Source: Roseovarius sp. | GTDB taxonomy: Bacteria > Pseudomonadota > Alphaproteobacteria > Rhodobacterales > Rhodobacteraceae | NCBI GenBank assembly: GCA_029212365.1 | Contig: JARGOC010000016.1 | Location: forward strand, 26,386-90,385 | Direction: 5' to 3' | Length of the DNA: 64,000 nt | Shown: positions 38,017-47,084 of the stretch, piece by piece | Position numbering within the stretch: position 1 is the stretch's first letter | How the letters are laid out: every line of letters begins with the position of its first letter | Notes under the pieces: generated by a model | Database searches by the model: none | Told to the model about the DNA's origin: nothing | What the model saw: the letters and a program-made list of their open reading frames with translations, nothing else | Position numbers and translations under genes: made by a program

Positions 38017-38055
38017 AAAAATCAGGATGCGCCCGCTCGTAGGCGCGCCCTGATT
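38017..38055 (-). terminator. terminator of bamE
   Basis: On the minus strand, AATCAGG pairs with CCTGATT around GC-rich inner arms, followed by a T-run (AAAA at 38017-38020 on the plus strand). It begins at the bamE stop codon. Confidence 0.7.
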
Positions 38056-38507
38056 TAGAAGAACTCAGCTGGGTTGATATTGCCAAAGTTGCCCAGAATC
38101 TGACGCCAGAATCCGTTGCCCACGACCGAGCTGTCGGTCACCCGGCGTGACAGGGCGACAAATTTACCGTCCTCAAGACCGAAGCGTTCAATATTGGCAA
38201 TGATGCCTGAGTCATCAAAGCTGATGGCAAGGATCTGGCGCTCGATCACCTCAGGGCGGAACATGCCATAGCTGCGCACGCGGCTGCGCACATAGTAATA
38301 ATCGCCCCCCCCCAACAGGCCCGATGACGACGGCGCGCCAACCAGATCATCCACAGATGCCCTGGAATCAACACCGACAACCAATTCGGCCAACTCACTG
38401 TCAGTTGGCACATAGCCATGGTTCTGATAGGTGGCCGCACAGGCTGTTAAGGCCATAAATACCGTCAAGCAAAGGGTGGCTTTTGCCCGGTGGAATACTG
38501 CAAACAT
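38055..38507 (-). CDS. bamE: outer-membrane assembly lipoprotein BamE
   Basis: The 150-aa product has a lipoprotein signal (CLTVFMALTAC, Cys lipidated) and the BamE/SmpA/OmlA domain (HGYVPTDSELAELVVGVDSRASVDDLVGAPS, DYYYVRSRV, ILAISFDDSGIIANIERF). It supports BAM-complex insertion of outer-membrane beta-barrels. It is divergent from yceD, a common arrangement in alphaproteobacteria. Confidence 0.92.
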   Translation of the reverse strand: MFAVFHRAKATLCLTVFMALTACAATYQNHGYVPTDSELAELVVGVDSRASVDDLVGAPSSSGLLGGGDYYYVRSRVRSYGMFRPEVIERQILAISFDDSGIIANIERFGLEDGKFVALSRRVTDSSVVGNGFWRQILGNFGNINPAEFF

Positions 38508-38593
38508 CTGCGGCCTCTTGATTTTGGCGTACTATGCCTTTTATCCCGCTTACAACAAGGTGGCCCTGAGGTTCAAGAAAGGATACGTCCAAG

Positions 38594-39151
38594 ATGAGTG
38601 ACAATGCGGCTGATCAACTGGTGGTACGGCTTGCCGATTTGCCCACCCGCAAGCCCTACCGGATCGATATTCGTGCCGATAGCTCCACCTGTGCGACCGT
38701 GGCGCGCACGCTTGGCCTGTTGGATTTGCGCAAGCTTTCCTTTCAAGGAACCCTGCGAGCAAAAGGGAAATCAGCCTGGGGCCTGGAGGCCACATTGGGG
38801 GCAACAGTGGTGCAGCCCTGTAGTGTGACATTGGCCCCGGTCACCACCCGGATTGATACCGACGTACAGCGATTGTTCACCAGTGACTGGCAAGAACCAG
38901 AATCAGGTGAAGAGGTGGAAATGCCCGAAGATGACACGGTTGAACCCCTACATGCGCAAATCGATTTGATGGCAATTGTGACCGAATCCCTTGGTCTGGC
39001 CCTGCCCGATTATCCACGCGCCGAGGGGGCTGAACTGGAAATATCCACATTTGCCGCCCCAGATGTGACCCCCATGGGCGACGATGACGTGAAACCTTTT
39101 GCCGGATTGGCCGATCTGAAGGCAAAACTTGAGGATCCTGACGCAAAGTGA
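38594..39151 (+). CDS. yceD: YceD/DUF177 protein (23S rRNA accumulation)
   Basis: The 185-aa product matches DUF177 (Cys-containing VVQPCSVTLAPVTTRID, an acidic insert, DLMAIVTESLGLALPDYPRA). The family supports 23S rRNA accumulation, and its gene is usually beside rpmF, as here. rpmF starts 150 nt downstream. Confidence 0.92.
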   Translation: MSDNAADQLVVRLADLPTRKPYRIDIRADSSTCATVARTLGLLDLRKLSFQGTLRAKGKSAWGLEATLGATVVQPCSVTLAPVTTRIDTDVQRLFTSDWQEPESGEEVEMPEDDTVEPLHAQIDLMAIVTESLGLALPDYPRAEGAELEISTFAAPDVTPMGDDDVKPFAGLADLKAKLEDPDAK

Positions 39152-39301
39152 TGCGAATTTGCTTGCCCCGGCGCAATTTCGCTGTATTTTCGCGCTCTCA
39201 CCGGATTTTAGGGTTGTACCGGCGGCTCGTGACAGACTATGAGCCGCGCAACCCGGCATGAAACAGGGCCCGACTGGCCCACAAAGATTGAGATTGCGAC
39301 A

Positions 39302-39508
39302 ATGGCTGTTCAGCAGAACAAAGTATCAAAATCCCGCCGCAACAACCGTCGTGCACATGATGCACTGGTCGCGGCCAACCCCAATGAATGCCCCAACTGT
39401 GGCGAGCTAAAGCGCCCGCATCACGTTTGTGTGGCCTGTGGCCACTATGCAGACCGTGAAGTTGTTGCCATGGTGGACGAAGCCGATCTGGACGAAGACG
39501 CGGCATAA
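39302..39508 (+). CDS. rpmF: ribosomal protein bL32
   Basis: The 68-aa basic protein starts [19 protein letters not shown] and has a zinc ribbon [18 protein letters not shown] with four Cys intact (a zinc-binding form). The frame is open upstream to 39239, but the family N-terminus fixes ATG 39302. It sits between yceD and plsX. Confidence 0.97.
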   Translation: MAVQQNKVSKSRRNNRRAHDALVAANPNECPNCGELKRPHHVCVACGHYADREVVAMVDEADLDEDAA

Positions 39509-39532
39509 CCCAGCGCGGAGACGATCCACTGC

Positions 39533-40627
39533 ATGACCGCTACGACGGATATATCCAAGGCGGGTGCAGCGCGCACCATCATTTCAGTTGACGCCATGGG
39601 CGGCGATGAAGGACCGGCAACCGTTGTTGCCGGTATTTCGCGTGCGGCCCACAAGAATCCCAAAATCGGGTTTATCCTGCACGGCCCCAAGGCTGAACTG
39701 GACAATCTGGTCGCCAAACGCAAAAACCTGTCAGGCATTTGCGAGGTGCGTGATGCCAAAGATGTGGTGTCGATGGAAGACAAGCCAGCACATGTGATGC
39801 GCCACGGCAAATCCACCTCCATGTGGTCGGCCCTCGAATCAGTGCGCAAGGGCGAGGCCACGGTCTGTGTGTCTTGTGGCAACACCGGCGCGCTGATGGG
39901 ACTCTCGGTGATGCGTCTGCGCAAACTGGATGGCGTGTACCGCCCGGCCATCGCCGTACTTTGGCCCTCACGCAATCCGCAGGGCTTTAACGTCATGCTG
40001 GACGGTGGTGCCGATATCCGCGCTGATGCCAAGGATCTGATGCAATATGCGCTGATGGGGATTTCCTATGCGCGCAACGGGTTTGGCCTGACCCGCCCCC
40101 GCGTGGGCCTGTTGAACGTCGGCACAGAAGAGCACAAAGGCCGCGCTGAGCTCAAAGAAGCCTATGACCTGATTTCCGCCAATGCCAAGAAAGCCGACTT
40201 TGAATTTGTTGGCTTTGTGGAAGGGCGAGACCTGCCCGGCGATCGTTGTGATGTGATTGTCACCGATGGGTTCACCGGCAATGTGGCGCTGAAAACCGGC
40301 GAAGGCATTGCCAATCTGATCGGCGATCTGCTGCGTCAGGCGTTCCGCTATACGATCTGGTCGCGCATGGCGTCATTGCTGGCGTTTACCTCAATGCGCC
40401 GATTGAAGGAACGTATTGATCCGCGCCGTGTGAATGGCGGTGTGTTTCTTGGCCTCAATGGCACGGTGGTCAAATCCCACGGCGCGGCCGATGAAATGGG
40501 CGTATCAGCGGCGGTTGGGCTGGCCTTTCAGCTGGGCCAATCAGGGTTTTCGGAAAAACTCGCCGCGCGGGTTGCGTCTGCGGCCATGCTCAGCGATGTA
40601 GAAGAAAACGAAGGCGATTCCGAATGA
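39533..40627 (+). CDS. plsX: phosphate acyltransferase PlsX
   Basis: The 364-aa product has the family motifs ISVDAMGGDEGP, MEDKPAHVMRHGKSTSMW, CVSCGNTGALMG and DVIVTDGFTGNVALKTGEG. It makes acyl-phosphate from acyl-ACP for phospholipid synthesis. Its stop overlaps the fabH start by 4 nt (ATGA), so the two are translationally coupled. Confidence 0.97.
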   Translation: MTATTDISKAGAARTIISVDAMGGDEGPATVVAGISRAAHKNPKIGFILHGPKAELDNLVAKRKNLSGICEVRDAKDVVSMEDKPAHVMRHGKSTSMWSALESVRKGEATVCVSCGNTGALMGLSVMRLRKLDGVYRPAIAVLWPSRNPQGFNVMLDGGADIRADAKDLMQYALMGISYARNGFGLTRPRVGLLNVGTEEHKGRAELKEAYDLISANAKKADFEFVGFVEGRDLPGDRCDVIVTDGFTGNVALKTGEGIANLIGDLLRQAFRYTIWSRMASLLAFTSMRRLKERIDPRRVNGGVFLGLNGTVVKSHGAADEMGVSAAVGLAFQLGQSGFSEKLAARVASAAMLSDVEENEGDSE

Positions 40628-41598
40628 GCGTACGAGCAGTTGTTGAAGGCATCGGGCATTACCTGCCAGATCGAATCGTACCCAATAGCGAATTTGAAGA
40701 CAGCCTTGATACAACCGATGAATGGATTCGCTCCCGCTCGGGGATTGAACGGCGCCATTTTGCGGCGGATGATCAACCTACATCAGATTTGGCGATTCGC
40801 GCGGCTCGGGCTGCGTTAGAGAATGCAAATCTCACGGTTGATGATATCGACGGCATCATTATCGCCACCTCAACCCCTGATCTGACGTTCCCCTCGGTGG
40901 GCACCATGGTGCAAAAGGGCTTGGGCATGCGCCACGGCTTTGCCTTTGATGTGCAAGCGGTCTGTGCCGGGTTCATCTATGCGCTGACCACGGCAAATTC
41001 GATGATTGTTTCAGGTCAGGCCAAACGCCTGTTGGTGATCGGCGCTGAAACCTTCAGCCGGATCATGGATTGGAGCGACCGCTCAACATGCGTGCTGTTT
41101 GGCGACGGGGCCGGTGCACTGATTTTGACGGCTCAGGATGGCAAAGGCGACAATACCGATCGTGGCATTCTGGCCTCGGACCTGAATTCAGACGGCGAAT
41201 ACCGCGATATGCTGTATGTTGATGGCGGCGTATCCACCACGGGCCAATCGGGCAAGCTGCGCATGCAGGGCAATGCCTTGTTCCGCCAGGCGGTCGACAA
41301 ACTGGCCGGGACGGCGTTTACCGTCCTCAAGAAAGTCGGGCTGGAAGATAATGATATCGATTGGATCGTCCCGCATCAGGCCAATATCCGCATCATCGCA
41401 GGCACAGCCAAAAAGATGGGCATCCCGATGGACCGGGTGATCGTCACTGTCCAGGATCACGGAAACACCTCGGCGGCCTCGATTCCTTTGGCCCTGTCGG
41501 TGGGCGTAGCAAGCGGCAAAATCAAACGTGGCGATCTGCTTTTGTCCGAGGCAATTGGCGGCGGTTTGGCATGGGGCGCGGTGATCCTGCGCTGGTAA
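40624..41598 (+). CDS. fabH: 3-oxoacyl-ACP synthase III
   Basis: The 324-aa thiolase-fold enzyme has the catalytic Cys (VQAVCAGFIYAL), His (VPHQANIRI) and Asn (DHGNTSAASIPL). It starts fatty acid synthesis from acetyl-CoA and malonyl-ACP. It is coupled to plsX. The gene ends 112 nt before ihfA. Confidence 0.97.
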   Translation: MSVRAVVEGIGHYLPDRIVPNSEFEDSLDTTDEWIRSRSGIERRHFAADDQPTSDLAIRAARAALENANLTVDDIDGIIIATSTPDLTFPSVGTMVQKGLGMRHGFAFDVQAVCAGFIYALTTANSMIVSGQAKRLLVIGAETFSRIMDWSDRSTCVLFGDGAGALILTAQDGKGDNTDRGILASDLNSDGEYRDMLYVDGGVSTTGQSGKLRMQGNALFRQAVDKLAGTAFTVLKKVGLEDNDIDWIVPHQANIRIIAGTAKKMGIPMDRVIVTVQDHGNTSAASIPLALSVGVASGKIKRGDLLLSEAIGGGLAWGAVILRW

Positions 41599-41710
41599 TC
41601 AGCGAAAAACCCCCGAATTCATACCTCTATCCCGTATAATTCATCCCGTAAAAGTTGACTCTGAATTTCCTTAGGCCCTAAAGTCGATCCAAATAAACAA
41701 GGGGATGGTG

Positions 41711-42013
41711 ATGAGCGACAAGACTTTGACACGAATGGACCTGAGTGAAGCGGTGTTTAACGAGGTGGGCTTGTCCCGCAATGACAGCGCACAACTGGTT
41801 GAATCTGTGTTGGGCTATATGTCCGATGCTCTGAGCGCAGGCGAGCAGGTTAAGATCTCGTCTTTTGGGACATTTTCAGTCCGCGACAAATCTGCCCGTG
41901 TGGGCCGCAACCCCAAGACCGGCGAAGAAGTGCCGATTAATCCGCGCCGGGTTCTGACCTTCCGACCATCACATTTGATGAAAGACCGTGTCGCCTCGGG
42001 CAACAAACGCTAG
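41711..42013 (+). CDS. ihfA: integration host factor subunit alpha
   Basis: The 100-aa DNA-bending protein has the family pattern [31 protein letters not shown] and [20 protein letters not shown], with the intercalating Pro. The start at 41711 has AAGGGG about 6 nt upstream; the in-frame ATG at 41705 is too close to that site. It is followed by merR with a 14-nt gap. Confidence 0.95.
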   Translation: MSDKTLTRMDLSEAVFNEVGLSRNDSAQLVESVLGYMSDALSAGEQVKISSFGTFSVRDKSARVGRNPKTGEEVPINPRRVLTFRPSHLMKDRVASGNKR

Positions 42014-42027
42014 GAGCGAGCCCGCCG

Positions 42028-42900
42028 ATGGCCAAATCAGCCGACGCTTTCCGAACCATCAGTGAAGTCGCAGACTGGCTGGAAACCCCAGCCCATGTGC
42101 TGCGGTTCTGGGAAAGCAAATTTTCTCAGGTCAAGCCGGTCAAGCGGGCTGGCGGGCGGCGCTATTACCGCCCCGCTGATATGCGGCTGTTGGGCGGCAT
42201 CAAGAAATTGTTGCACGAAGATGGGCTGACCATCAAAGGCGTGCAAAAAATGCTGCGCGAACAGGGCGTGAAACATGTCACTGCCCTATCTCAGCCACTG
42301 GACGAGGTGACCGAGGCCGAAGCCAGCGAAATCGCCCTTGATGTGCCCCTGCAAGACAGCGAGCCGAGCACAGCTGACGTGGTAAACTTCAGGTCAGACA
42401 AACCAGAGAAATCCACGCCAAAACCGAAATCCTCTAAACCCACCGCGAAAACCACTGCGGCCCCGGTTGAGGACGCCACTGACACGGCGGATGACGCTGT
42501 GCAGCCAGCCACCAGTGTTGACAATGCTGACAGTGTTGACAGCGGGCAGGCACATGAAGCAGCCCCTGCTGACCCCCAAGTAGAGACCCCTGAAGACAAA
42601 GCGCCCGCCGCCCCGGCAATGCCCAGCTTTCTTCAACGTAATCCCGAGAGTGAGCCCCCCACCACCACATCAAACGCCACGCCAGACACCACAGAGGATG
42701 AGGCCCCTGCCCCAGCGCCCAAGGCGGCCAAACCTGCCACTCCGGACATCCCGGAGGATCCTGCCGATGACGTCACAGCAGACCCCGGCCCCCTGAGCGC
42801 CCTTGCCCGCCTGACCACCCCGGTCAGCGCCGAGGCCATGCAGCATCTGAACCGGCTGGCCGACCAGCTGGGGTCTGGTGGCACCGCTTCAAATTCATAG
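42028..42900 (+). CDS. MerR-type regulator with long acidic low-complexity tail
   Basis: The 290-aa product has a MerR helix-turn-helix and wing (about 8-78: [38 protein letters not shown]). From about 110 to the end it has a Pro/Ala/Thr/Asp-rich, probably disordered tail. Such MerR genes directly after ihfA are typical of alphaproteobacteria, but the target genes are unknown. No dimerising coiled coil is clear. Confidence 0.9.
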   Translation: MAKSADAFRTISEVADWLETPAHVLRFWESKFSQVKPVKRAGGRRYYRPADMRLLGGIKKLLHEDGLTIKGVQKMLREQGVKHVTALSQPLDEVTEAEASEIALDVPLQDSEPSTADVVNFRSDKPEKSTPKPKSSKPTAKTTAAPVEDATDTADDAVQPATSVDNADSVDSGQAHEAAPADPQVETPEDKAPAAPAMPSFLQRNPESEPPTTTSNATPDTTEDEAPAPAPKAAKPATPDIPEDPADDVTADPGPLSALARLTTPVSAEAMQHLNRLADQLGSGGTASNS

Positions 42901-42962
42901 GGCCAAAAAGTGGGATATCCCCCTTGCCCCCGCGACAAAAAGCAGTATGTAGACTGCAAGTT

Positions 42963-43039
42963 CGGGCTATGGCGCAGCCTGGTAGCGCGTCCGTCTGGGG
43001 GACGGAAGGTCGCAGGTTCGAGTCCTGCTAGCCCGACCA
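42963..43039 (+). tRNA. tRNA-Pro (anticodon GGG)
   Basis: A 77-nt cloverleaf with acceptor CGGGCTA/TAGCCCG, anticodon loop C-T-GGG-G-G on a TCCGT/ACGGA stem, T-loop GGTTCGAGTCC and encoded CCA. Confidence 0.95.
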
Positions 43040-43049
43040 CTTTCAAAAC

Positions 43050-43079
43050 CGCCCGCCCAGGCTTTGGGCGGGTGTTTTT
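43050..43079 (+). terminator. rho-independent terminator after tRNA-Pro
   Basis: CCCGCCCA (43052-43059) pairs with TGGGCGGG (43065-43072), extended by two pairs, followed by TTTTT at 43075-43079. dcd starts 21 nt later and so likely depends on read-through or a separate promoter. Confidence 0.88.
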
Positions 43080-43100
43080 GTATCCGCGGAGGGCGACATC

Positions 43101-44177
43101 TTGAAAACCGGCGTGTTGGCGGATCGCCAGATCAGGCAAATGATCGCGGATGGGGGCATTACTGCCGCCTCACCGATACTGAACGAACAGGTGCAACCTG
43201 CCTCTCTTGATCTGCGCCTTGGGGCTGTGGCCTACCGTGTGCGCGCCTCCTTCCTGCCCGGCAAGGCCTCAACCGTTGAACAACGCCTGACTGAGCTGAC
43301 CATGCACGAGGTGGCGCTGACAGGTGGCGCGGTGCTGGAAAAGGGCTGCGTCTATGTGGTGCCCTTGATGGAGCGTCTGACATTGCCCGAAGGCATGACT
43401 GCCGCCGCCAGCGCCAAAAGCTCGATTGGGCGCGTCGATCTGATGACGCGCATCATCACCGATCACGGCATCGAATTTGACCGCGTGCCCGAAGGCTATG
43501 ACGGCCCGCTGTATGCTGAACTGTGCCCGCAGAGCTTTTCCGTCGTGGCGCAACCAGGTCAATTGCTCAATCAGGTGATCTTTCGCCACGGCAAGACCCT
43601 GCTCAGCGATGATGACTTGCGCGCTGTCCACGCCCGCTCGCCGATTGTGTCGGGTGATCCGGTGATTTCCGATGGATTGGGGTTTTCGGTTGATCTGAAG
43701 CCCGCCTCGGGTGATCTGGTTGGATACCGCGCCAAACGGCATACTGGCGTCGTGGATCTGAGCAAGCTGGCCCATTACGACCCCGCCGAATATTGGGAAG
43801 AAGTGCGCACGTCAGATGGCCGCATCATTCTTGACCCCGGCGCGTTTTACATTCTTGTCAGCCGAGAGGCGATCTCGATCCCGCCTGATTGCGCCGCTGA
43901 AATGGCGCCCTATCTGGCGATGGTGGGTGAGTTCCGGGTGCATTATGCCGGGTTCTTTGATCCGGGCTTTGGCTATGATGCCGCGGGCGGCACCGGCTCG
44001 CGCGGGGTGCTCGAAGTGCGCTGCCATGAGGCGCCTTTTGTGCTGGAACATGGGCAGGTCGTAGGACGGCTGGTCTATGAACATATGTCAGAAGTGCCCG
44101 AACAACTCTACGGCGTTGATATTAAATCAAACTATCAGGGCCAAGGGCTAAAGCTGTCAAAGCACTTTCGCAGCTAA
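43101..44177 (+). CDS. dcd: double-length dCTP deaminase
   Basis: The 358-aa product is the long alphaproteobacterial form, with two dCTP deaminase/dUTPase-type halves. The first half has NEQVQPASLDLRLGAVAYRV, ASAKSSIGRVDLMTRIITDHG and YAELCPQSFSV; the second half has VSREAISIPPDCAAEMAPY, GEFRVHYAGFFDPGFGYDA and QLYG. It converts dCTP to dUTP or supports dUTP removal. The start is a TTG at 43101 with GGAGGG 6 nt upstream; no ATG fits the N-terminus. Confidence 0.92.
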   Translation: MKTGVLADRQIRQMIADGGITAASPILNEQVQPASLDLRLGAVAYRVRASFLPGKASTVEQRLTELTMHEVALTGGAVLEKGCVYVVPLMERLTLPEGMTAAASAKSSIGRVDLMTRIITDHGIEFDRVPEGYDGPLYAELCPQSFSVVAQPGQLLNQVIFRHGKTLLSDDDLRAVHARSPIVSGDPVISDGLGFSVDLKPASGDLVGYRAKRHTGVVDLSKLAHYDPAEYWEEVRTSDGRIILDPGAFYILVSREAISIPPDCAAEMAPYLAMVGEFRVHYAGFFDPGFGYDAAGGTGSRGVLEVRCHEAPFVLEHGQVVGRLVYEHMSEVPEQLYGVDIKSNYQGQGLKLSKHFRS

Positions 44178-44277
44178 GCACGCTTCACCCAAAGAAGCTG
44201 CGCGTGCCCAAGGGCACCACGATCACTGCCCCTGCAAAAGAATGCCATGGGCAGCACACTTGTTGATACGTTTGCCT

Positions 44278-44336
44278 AAAAGCGTTTCGCGCGTTTAGAT
44301 CTCAAGTGGTGTCTCAACTCAAACTCGAAGCGCTTT
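44278..44336. repeat. dispersed palindromic repeat, copy C
   Basis: AAAGCGTTTCG on the left and CGAAGCGCTTT on the right are near-complementary ends, with GTTT / AAAC further in. They resemble copies A and B. The right end overlaps the stop codon of the small gene at 44335-44544. Confidence 0.5.
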
Positions 44337-44544
44337 AAAAGCGCCCAAATCGTTTGGTCATACGCAGTGTTTGGCGCATCCGCTTTTGGGTCTCGCCGGT
44401 GTCGACGCTGGCGGTCTGCTCGTCGTTGGGCTTTGCCTTGGACTTGCGGTTGCCAATGGCATTGATCCCGGCATTCACGCCGCCATTGATGGCTTTGCGC
44501 ATCACCAGACGGACGACCATATTGATGATTTGATTGGCGTTCAT
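44335..44544 (-). CDS. small hypothetical protein
   Basis: The 69-aa product (begins MNANQIINMVVRLVMRKAIN, ends RMTKRFGRF) has a hydrophobic helical N-terminus and a basic tail. The start at 44544 has AGGAGAG upstream. I recognise no domain. The stop codon lies inside the palindromic repeat. Confidence 0.6.
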   Translation of the reverse strand: MNANQIINMVVRLVMRKAINGGVNAGINAIGNRKSKAKPNDEQTASVDTGETQKRMRQTLRMTKRFGRF

Positions 44545-44615
44545 AACGCTCTCCTTACCTGCCTCAGTGCCCCATATAGCATGTAATCATGGAAATTTCA
44601 GGGCAACCAGGGGAT

Positions 44616-45278
44616 TTAATCCTCAAACAGCTCGTTCTGGCCTTCTTGGGTTTCTTCCTCGGCGTCTGTATCCCCGTCGCCCAGTTGCGGCATTGTGCCA
44701 GGTGGCGGGCGGTTTTCCAGCAGGCCGGCAGCGCGCAATTCTTTCAATCCTGGCAGATCGCGGGCGTTTTCCAAGCCAAAGTGATCAAGGAATTCCTGCG
44801 TCACCACAAAGGTCACTGGTCGGCCGGGGGTCATGCGACGGCGGCCAAAGCGGATCCATTCCATCTCCAGCAGTTGATCGACAGTGCCACGGCTGACGGA
44901 AACACCGCGAATTTCTTCGATCTCGGCGCGCGTTACGGGCTGATGATAGGCGATGATCGCCAGCGTTTCGACGGCAGCACGGCTCAGCTTGCGGGTTTCA
45001 ACTGTCTCACGGCGCATCAAAAAGCCCAGATCAGGTGCGGTGCGAATGGCCCAGGCATCGCCCACTTTCACCACGTTCACGCCGCGCCCGTTATAGCGCT
45101 TTCGCAGATAGACCAACGCCTCGGCCGGGTCTGATCCATGTGGCATCCGCGATTCAAGGTCTCGCACGGTCACTGGCTCGGCCGTGGCAAACAGGATCGC
45201 TTCGACCATGCGCTCCTGCTCTGCCATGGGGGGGGCTTCAAACAGGCTTTCTTCTTTATCGTCAACATTTTCCGACAT
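44616..45278 (-). CDS. scpB: segregation and condensation protein B
   Basis: The 220-aa product has the ScpB winged-helix pattern (EAILFATAEPVTVRDLES, ETRKLSRAAVETLAIIAYHQPVTRAEIEEIRGV, WIRFGRRRMTPGRPVTF, GLENARDLPGL). It works with Smc and ScpA in chromosome segregation. The start at 45278 (MSENVDDKEES) lies 4 nt after the scpA stop; the frame upstream is in the scpA coding region. It ends in an acidic tail. Confidence 0.93.
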   Translation of the reverse strand: MSENVDDKEESLFEAPPMAEQERMVEAILFATAEPVTVRDLESRMPHGSDPAEALVYLRKRYNGRGVNVVKVGDAWAIRTAPDLGFLMRRETVETRKLSRAAVETLAIIAYHQPVTRAEIEEIRGVSVSRGTVDQLLEMEWIRFGRRRMTPGRPVTFVVTQEFLDHFGLENARDLPGLKELRAAGLLENRPPPGTMPQLGDGDTDAEEETQEGQNELFED

Positions 45279-45282
45279 ATAC

Positions 45283-46071
45283 TTAATCCTTACGTCGCAG
45301 CTCAATCGGAGCGTATAATTCTGATTGGCGCAGCTCAACCTTACCTTCCTTGGCCAGTTCCAGTGACGCGGCAAATGTTGATGCGGTGGCCGAACGTCGG
45401 CGTGCGGGATCGGTGGTAAACCCGTCTGGCAGATAGGTAGAGATATCCGTCCAGGTCCCGGCAAACCCGATCAACCCTCGCATCCGCTCCAGCGCATTTT
45501 CCAGCGTAAAAATCGCGTCGCGGTCCATCACAAAGGGGCGGAATTCATCCTTGGTCCGGATGCGCGCATAGCCCTGCATCAAATCCAGCAGCGTGGCGGT
45601 ATAGGTGATTTTGCGCACCTGGGTCACATCCTCGGGGATGCCGCGCGAGAAAAACTCGCGCCCCAGCTGATCGCGCGCCATCAGCTTTGCGGCGACATCG
45701 CGCATCGCTTGCAAACGCTCCAGCTGGAACGCCAGATGGGCCGCCAATTCCTCGCCCGAGGGTCCCTCTTCGGTCGGGTCAGGTGGCAACAACAGGCGCG
45801 ATTTCAGAAAGGCCAGCCACGCCGCCATCACCAGATAATCAGCCGCCAGTTCCAGCCGCAGCTGCTTGGCTCTTTCCACAAAGGCCAGATATTGCTGCGC
45901 CAGTTCCAGCACAGATATCGTGCGCAGGTCCACCATTTGGGTCCGTCCCAGCGTCAAAAGCAGGTCCAACGGGCCTTCGAACCCGTCCACATCCACAATC
46001 AACGCCTCAGCGGCCATCCGCTCTGCGACACTTTCCATAGGTGCGATCTGGTCGAAGTCGTCCTCAGACAT
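45283..46071 (-). CDS. scpA: segregation and condensation protein A
   Basis: The 262-aa kleisin has the family N-terminus LIVDVDGFEGPLDLLLTLGR, YLVMAAWLAFLKSRLLLP in the middle, and the winged-helix C-terminus (FAASLELAKEGKVELRQSELYAPIEL). It bridges Smc heads. The ATG shares one base with the nagZ stop (TGATG). Confidence 0.93.
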   Translation of the reverse strand: MSEDDFDQIAPMESVAERMAAEALIVDVDGFEGPLDLLLTLGRTQMVDLRTISVLELAQQYLAFVERAKQLRLELAADYLVMAAWLAFLKSRLLLPPDPTEEGPSGEELAAHLAFQLERLQAMRDVAAKLMARDQLGREFFSRGIPEDVTQVRKITYTATLLDLMQGYARIRTKDEFRPFVMDRDAIFTLENALERMRGLIGFAGTWTDISTYLPDGFTTDPARRRSATASTFAASLELAKEGKVELRQSELYAPIELRRKD

Positions 46072-47084
46072 CAGTTCTGCCCATTCATCAGTGCTGCCAG
46101 CTTTGCCTCCAGCGCCGGAATGTCAACCTCGTCAGGGGTTTTACGGGCCTCAAGCGCCCGTTCAGCGCGGGTTTGGGCCATCTCTGTCATCTGCCCCGAG
46201 GCCGCGGCCACCTCAGCGCGTTCAGCAAAGGTGCCATTGCAATGCAAAACCACATCGCATCCAGCGCCCAGCGACGCGCGCGCAATATCGCTCAGTGATC
46301 CGCTCAGCGCCTTCATCGAAATGTCATCAGTCATGATCAGCCCGTCAAATCCGATGTCCTCGCGGATGATCTGCATCACCTTTGACGATGTCGTCGCAGG
46401 CGCGGTGCCCAAGCGCGAATAGACCAGATGTGCCGTCATCCCCATCGGCAGATCATTCAGCGCCCGGAACGGGGCAAAATCAGTGTCTGACAGGTCTTCG
46501 GGGTCGGCGTCGACCACGGGCAGGTCTAGGTGGCTGTCCACCACCGCGCGGCCATGGCCGGGGATGTGTTTGACCACCGGTAACACACCGCCATCCAACA
46601 GCCCGTCAGCCACGGCGCGGCCAATCTGGGCGACGATTTCGGCCTCAAACCCATAACAGCGGTTTTGCAGAAAGGGGTGCGTGTTTGGCCCGGCAACATC
46701 CACCAAAGGCGCGCAATTGCTGTCTATGCCGATCTGGTGCAATTCATCTGCGATGATACGATAGCGCAGATACATTGCCTCAACGGCGTGCTCGGCACTG
46801 TGTTTGGCGGCATGTTGCACCTGTTCCAGTGGCGCCATCCATTCGCGCCAGTGGGGGGGGCGCAGGCGCTGCACCCGCCCGCCTTCCTGGTCAATGGTGA
46901 TCGGGGCATCCCGGCCCACGGCCTCGCGCAGATCGCCACACAGGGCGCGCACCTGATCGGGCGTATCAATGTTGCGGGCAAACAGGATAAACCCAAATGG
47001 ATCTACGTCACGAAACAGCGCTTTTTCATCTGATCGCAGACGCAATTCATCCGCATCGAGAATGCAGGCACCAAATGCCTTCAC
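46071..47084 (-). CDS. nagZ: beta-N-acetylhexosaminidase
   Basis: The 337-aa family-3 glycosidase has KHIPGHGRAVVDSH with the general acid-base His, and IMTDDISMKAL with the nucleophile Asp. It removes GlcNAc from muropeptides in the cytoplasm during cell-wall recycling. The start is probably GTG at 47084 (overlapping the SPOR stop as GTGA), since the conserved N-terminus KAFGACILDAD begins there; the open frame upstream lies in the SPOR gene. Confidence 0.93.
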   Translation of the reverse strand: MKAFGACILDADELRLRSDEKALFRDVDPFGFILFARNIDTPDQVRALCGDLREAVGRDAPITIDQEGGRVQRLRPPHWREWMAPLEQVQHAAKHSAEHAVEAMYLRYRIIADELHQIGIDSNCAPLVDVAGPNTHPFLQNRCYGFEAEIVAQIGRAVADGLLDGGVLPVVKHIPGHGRAVVDSHLDLPVVDADPEDLSDTDFAPFRALNDLPMGMTAHLVYSRLGTAPATTSSKVMQIIREDIGFDGLIMTDDISMKALSGSLSDIARASLGAGCDVVLHCNGTFAERAEVAAASGQMTEMAQTRAERALEARKTPDEVDIPALEAKLAALMNGQN

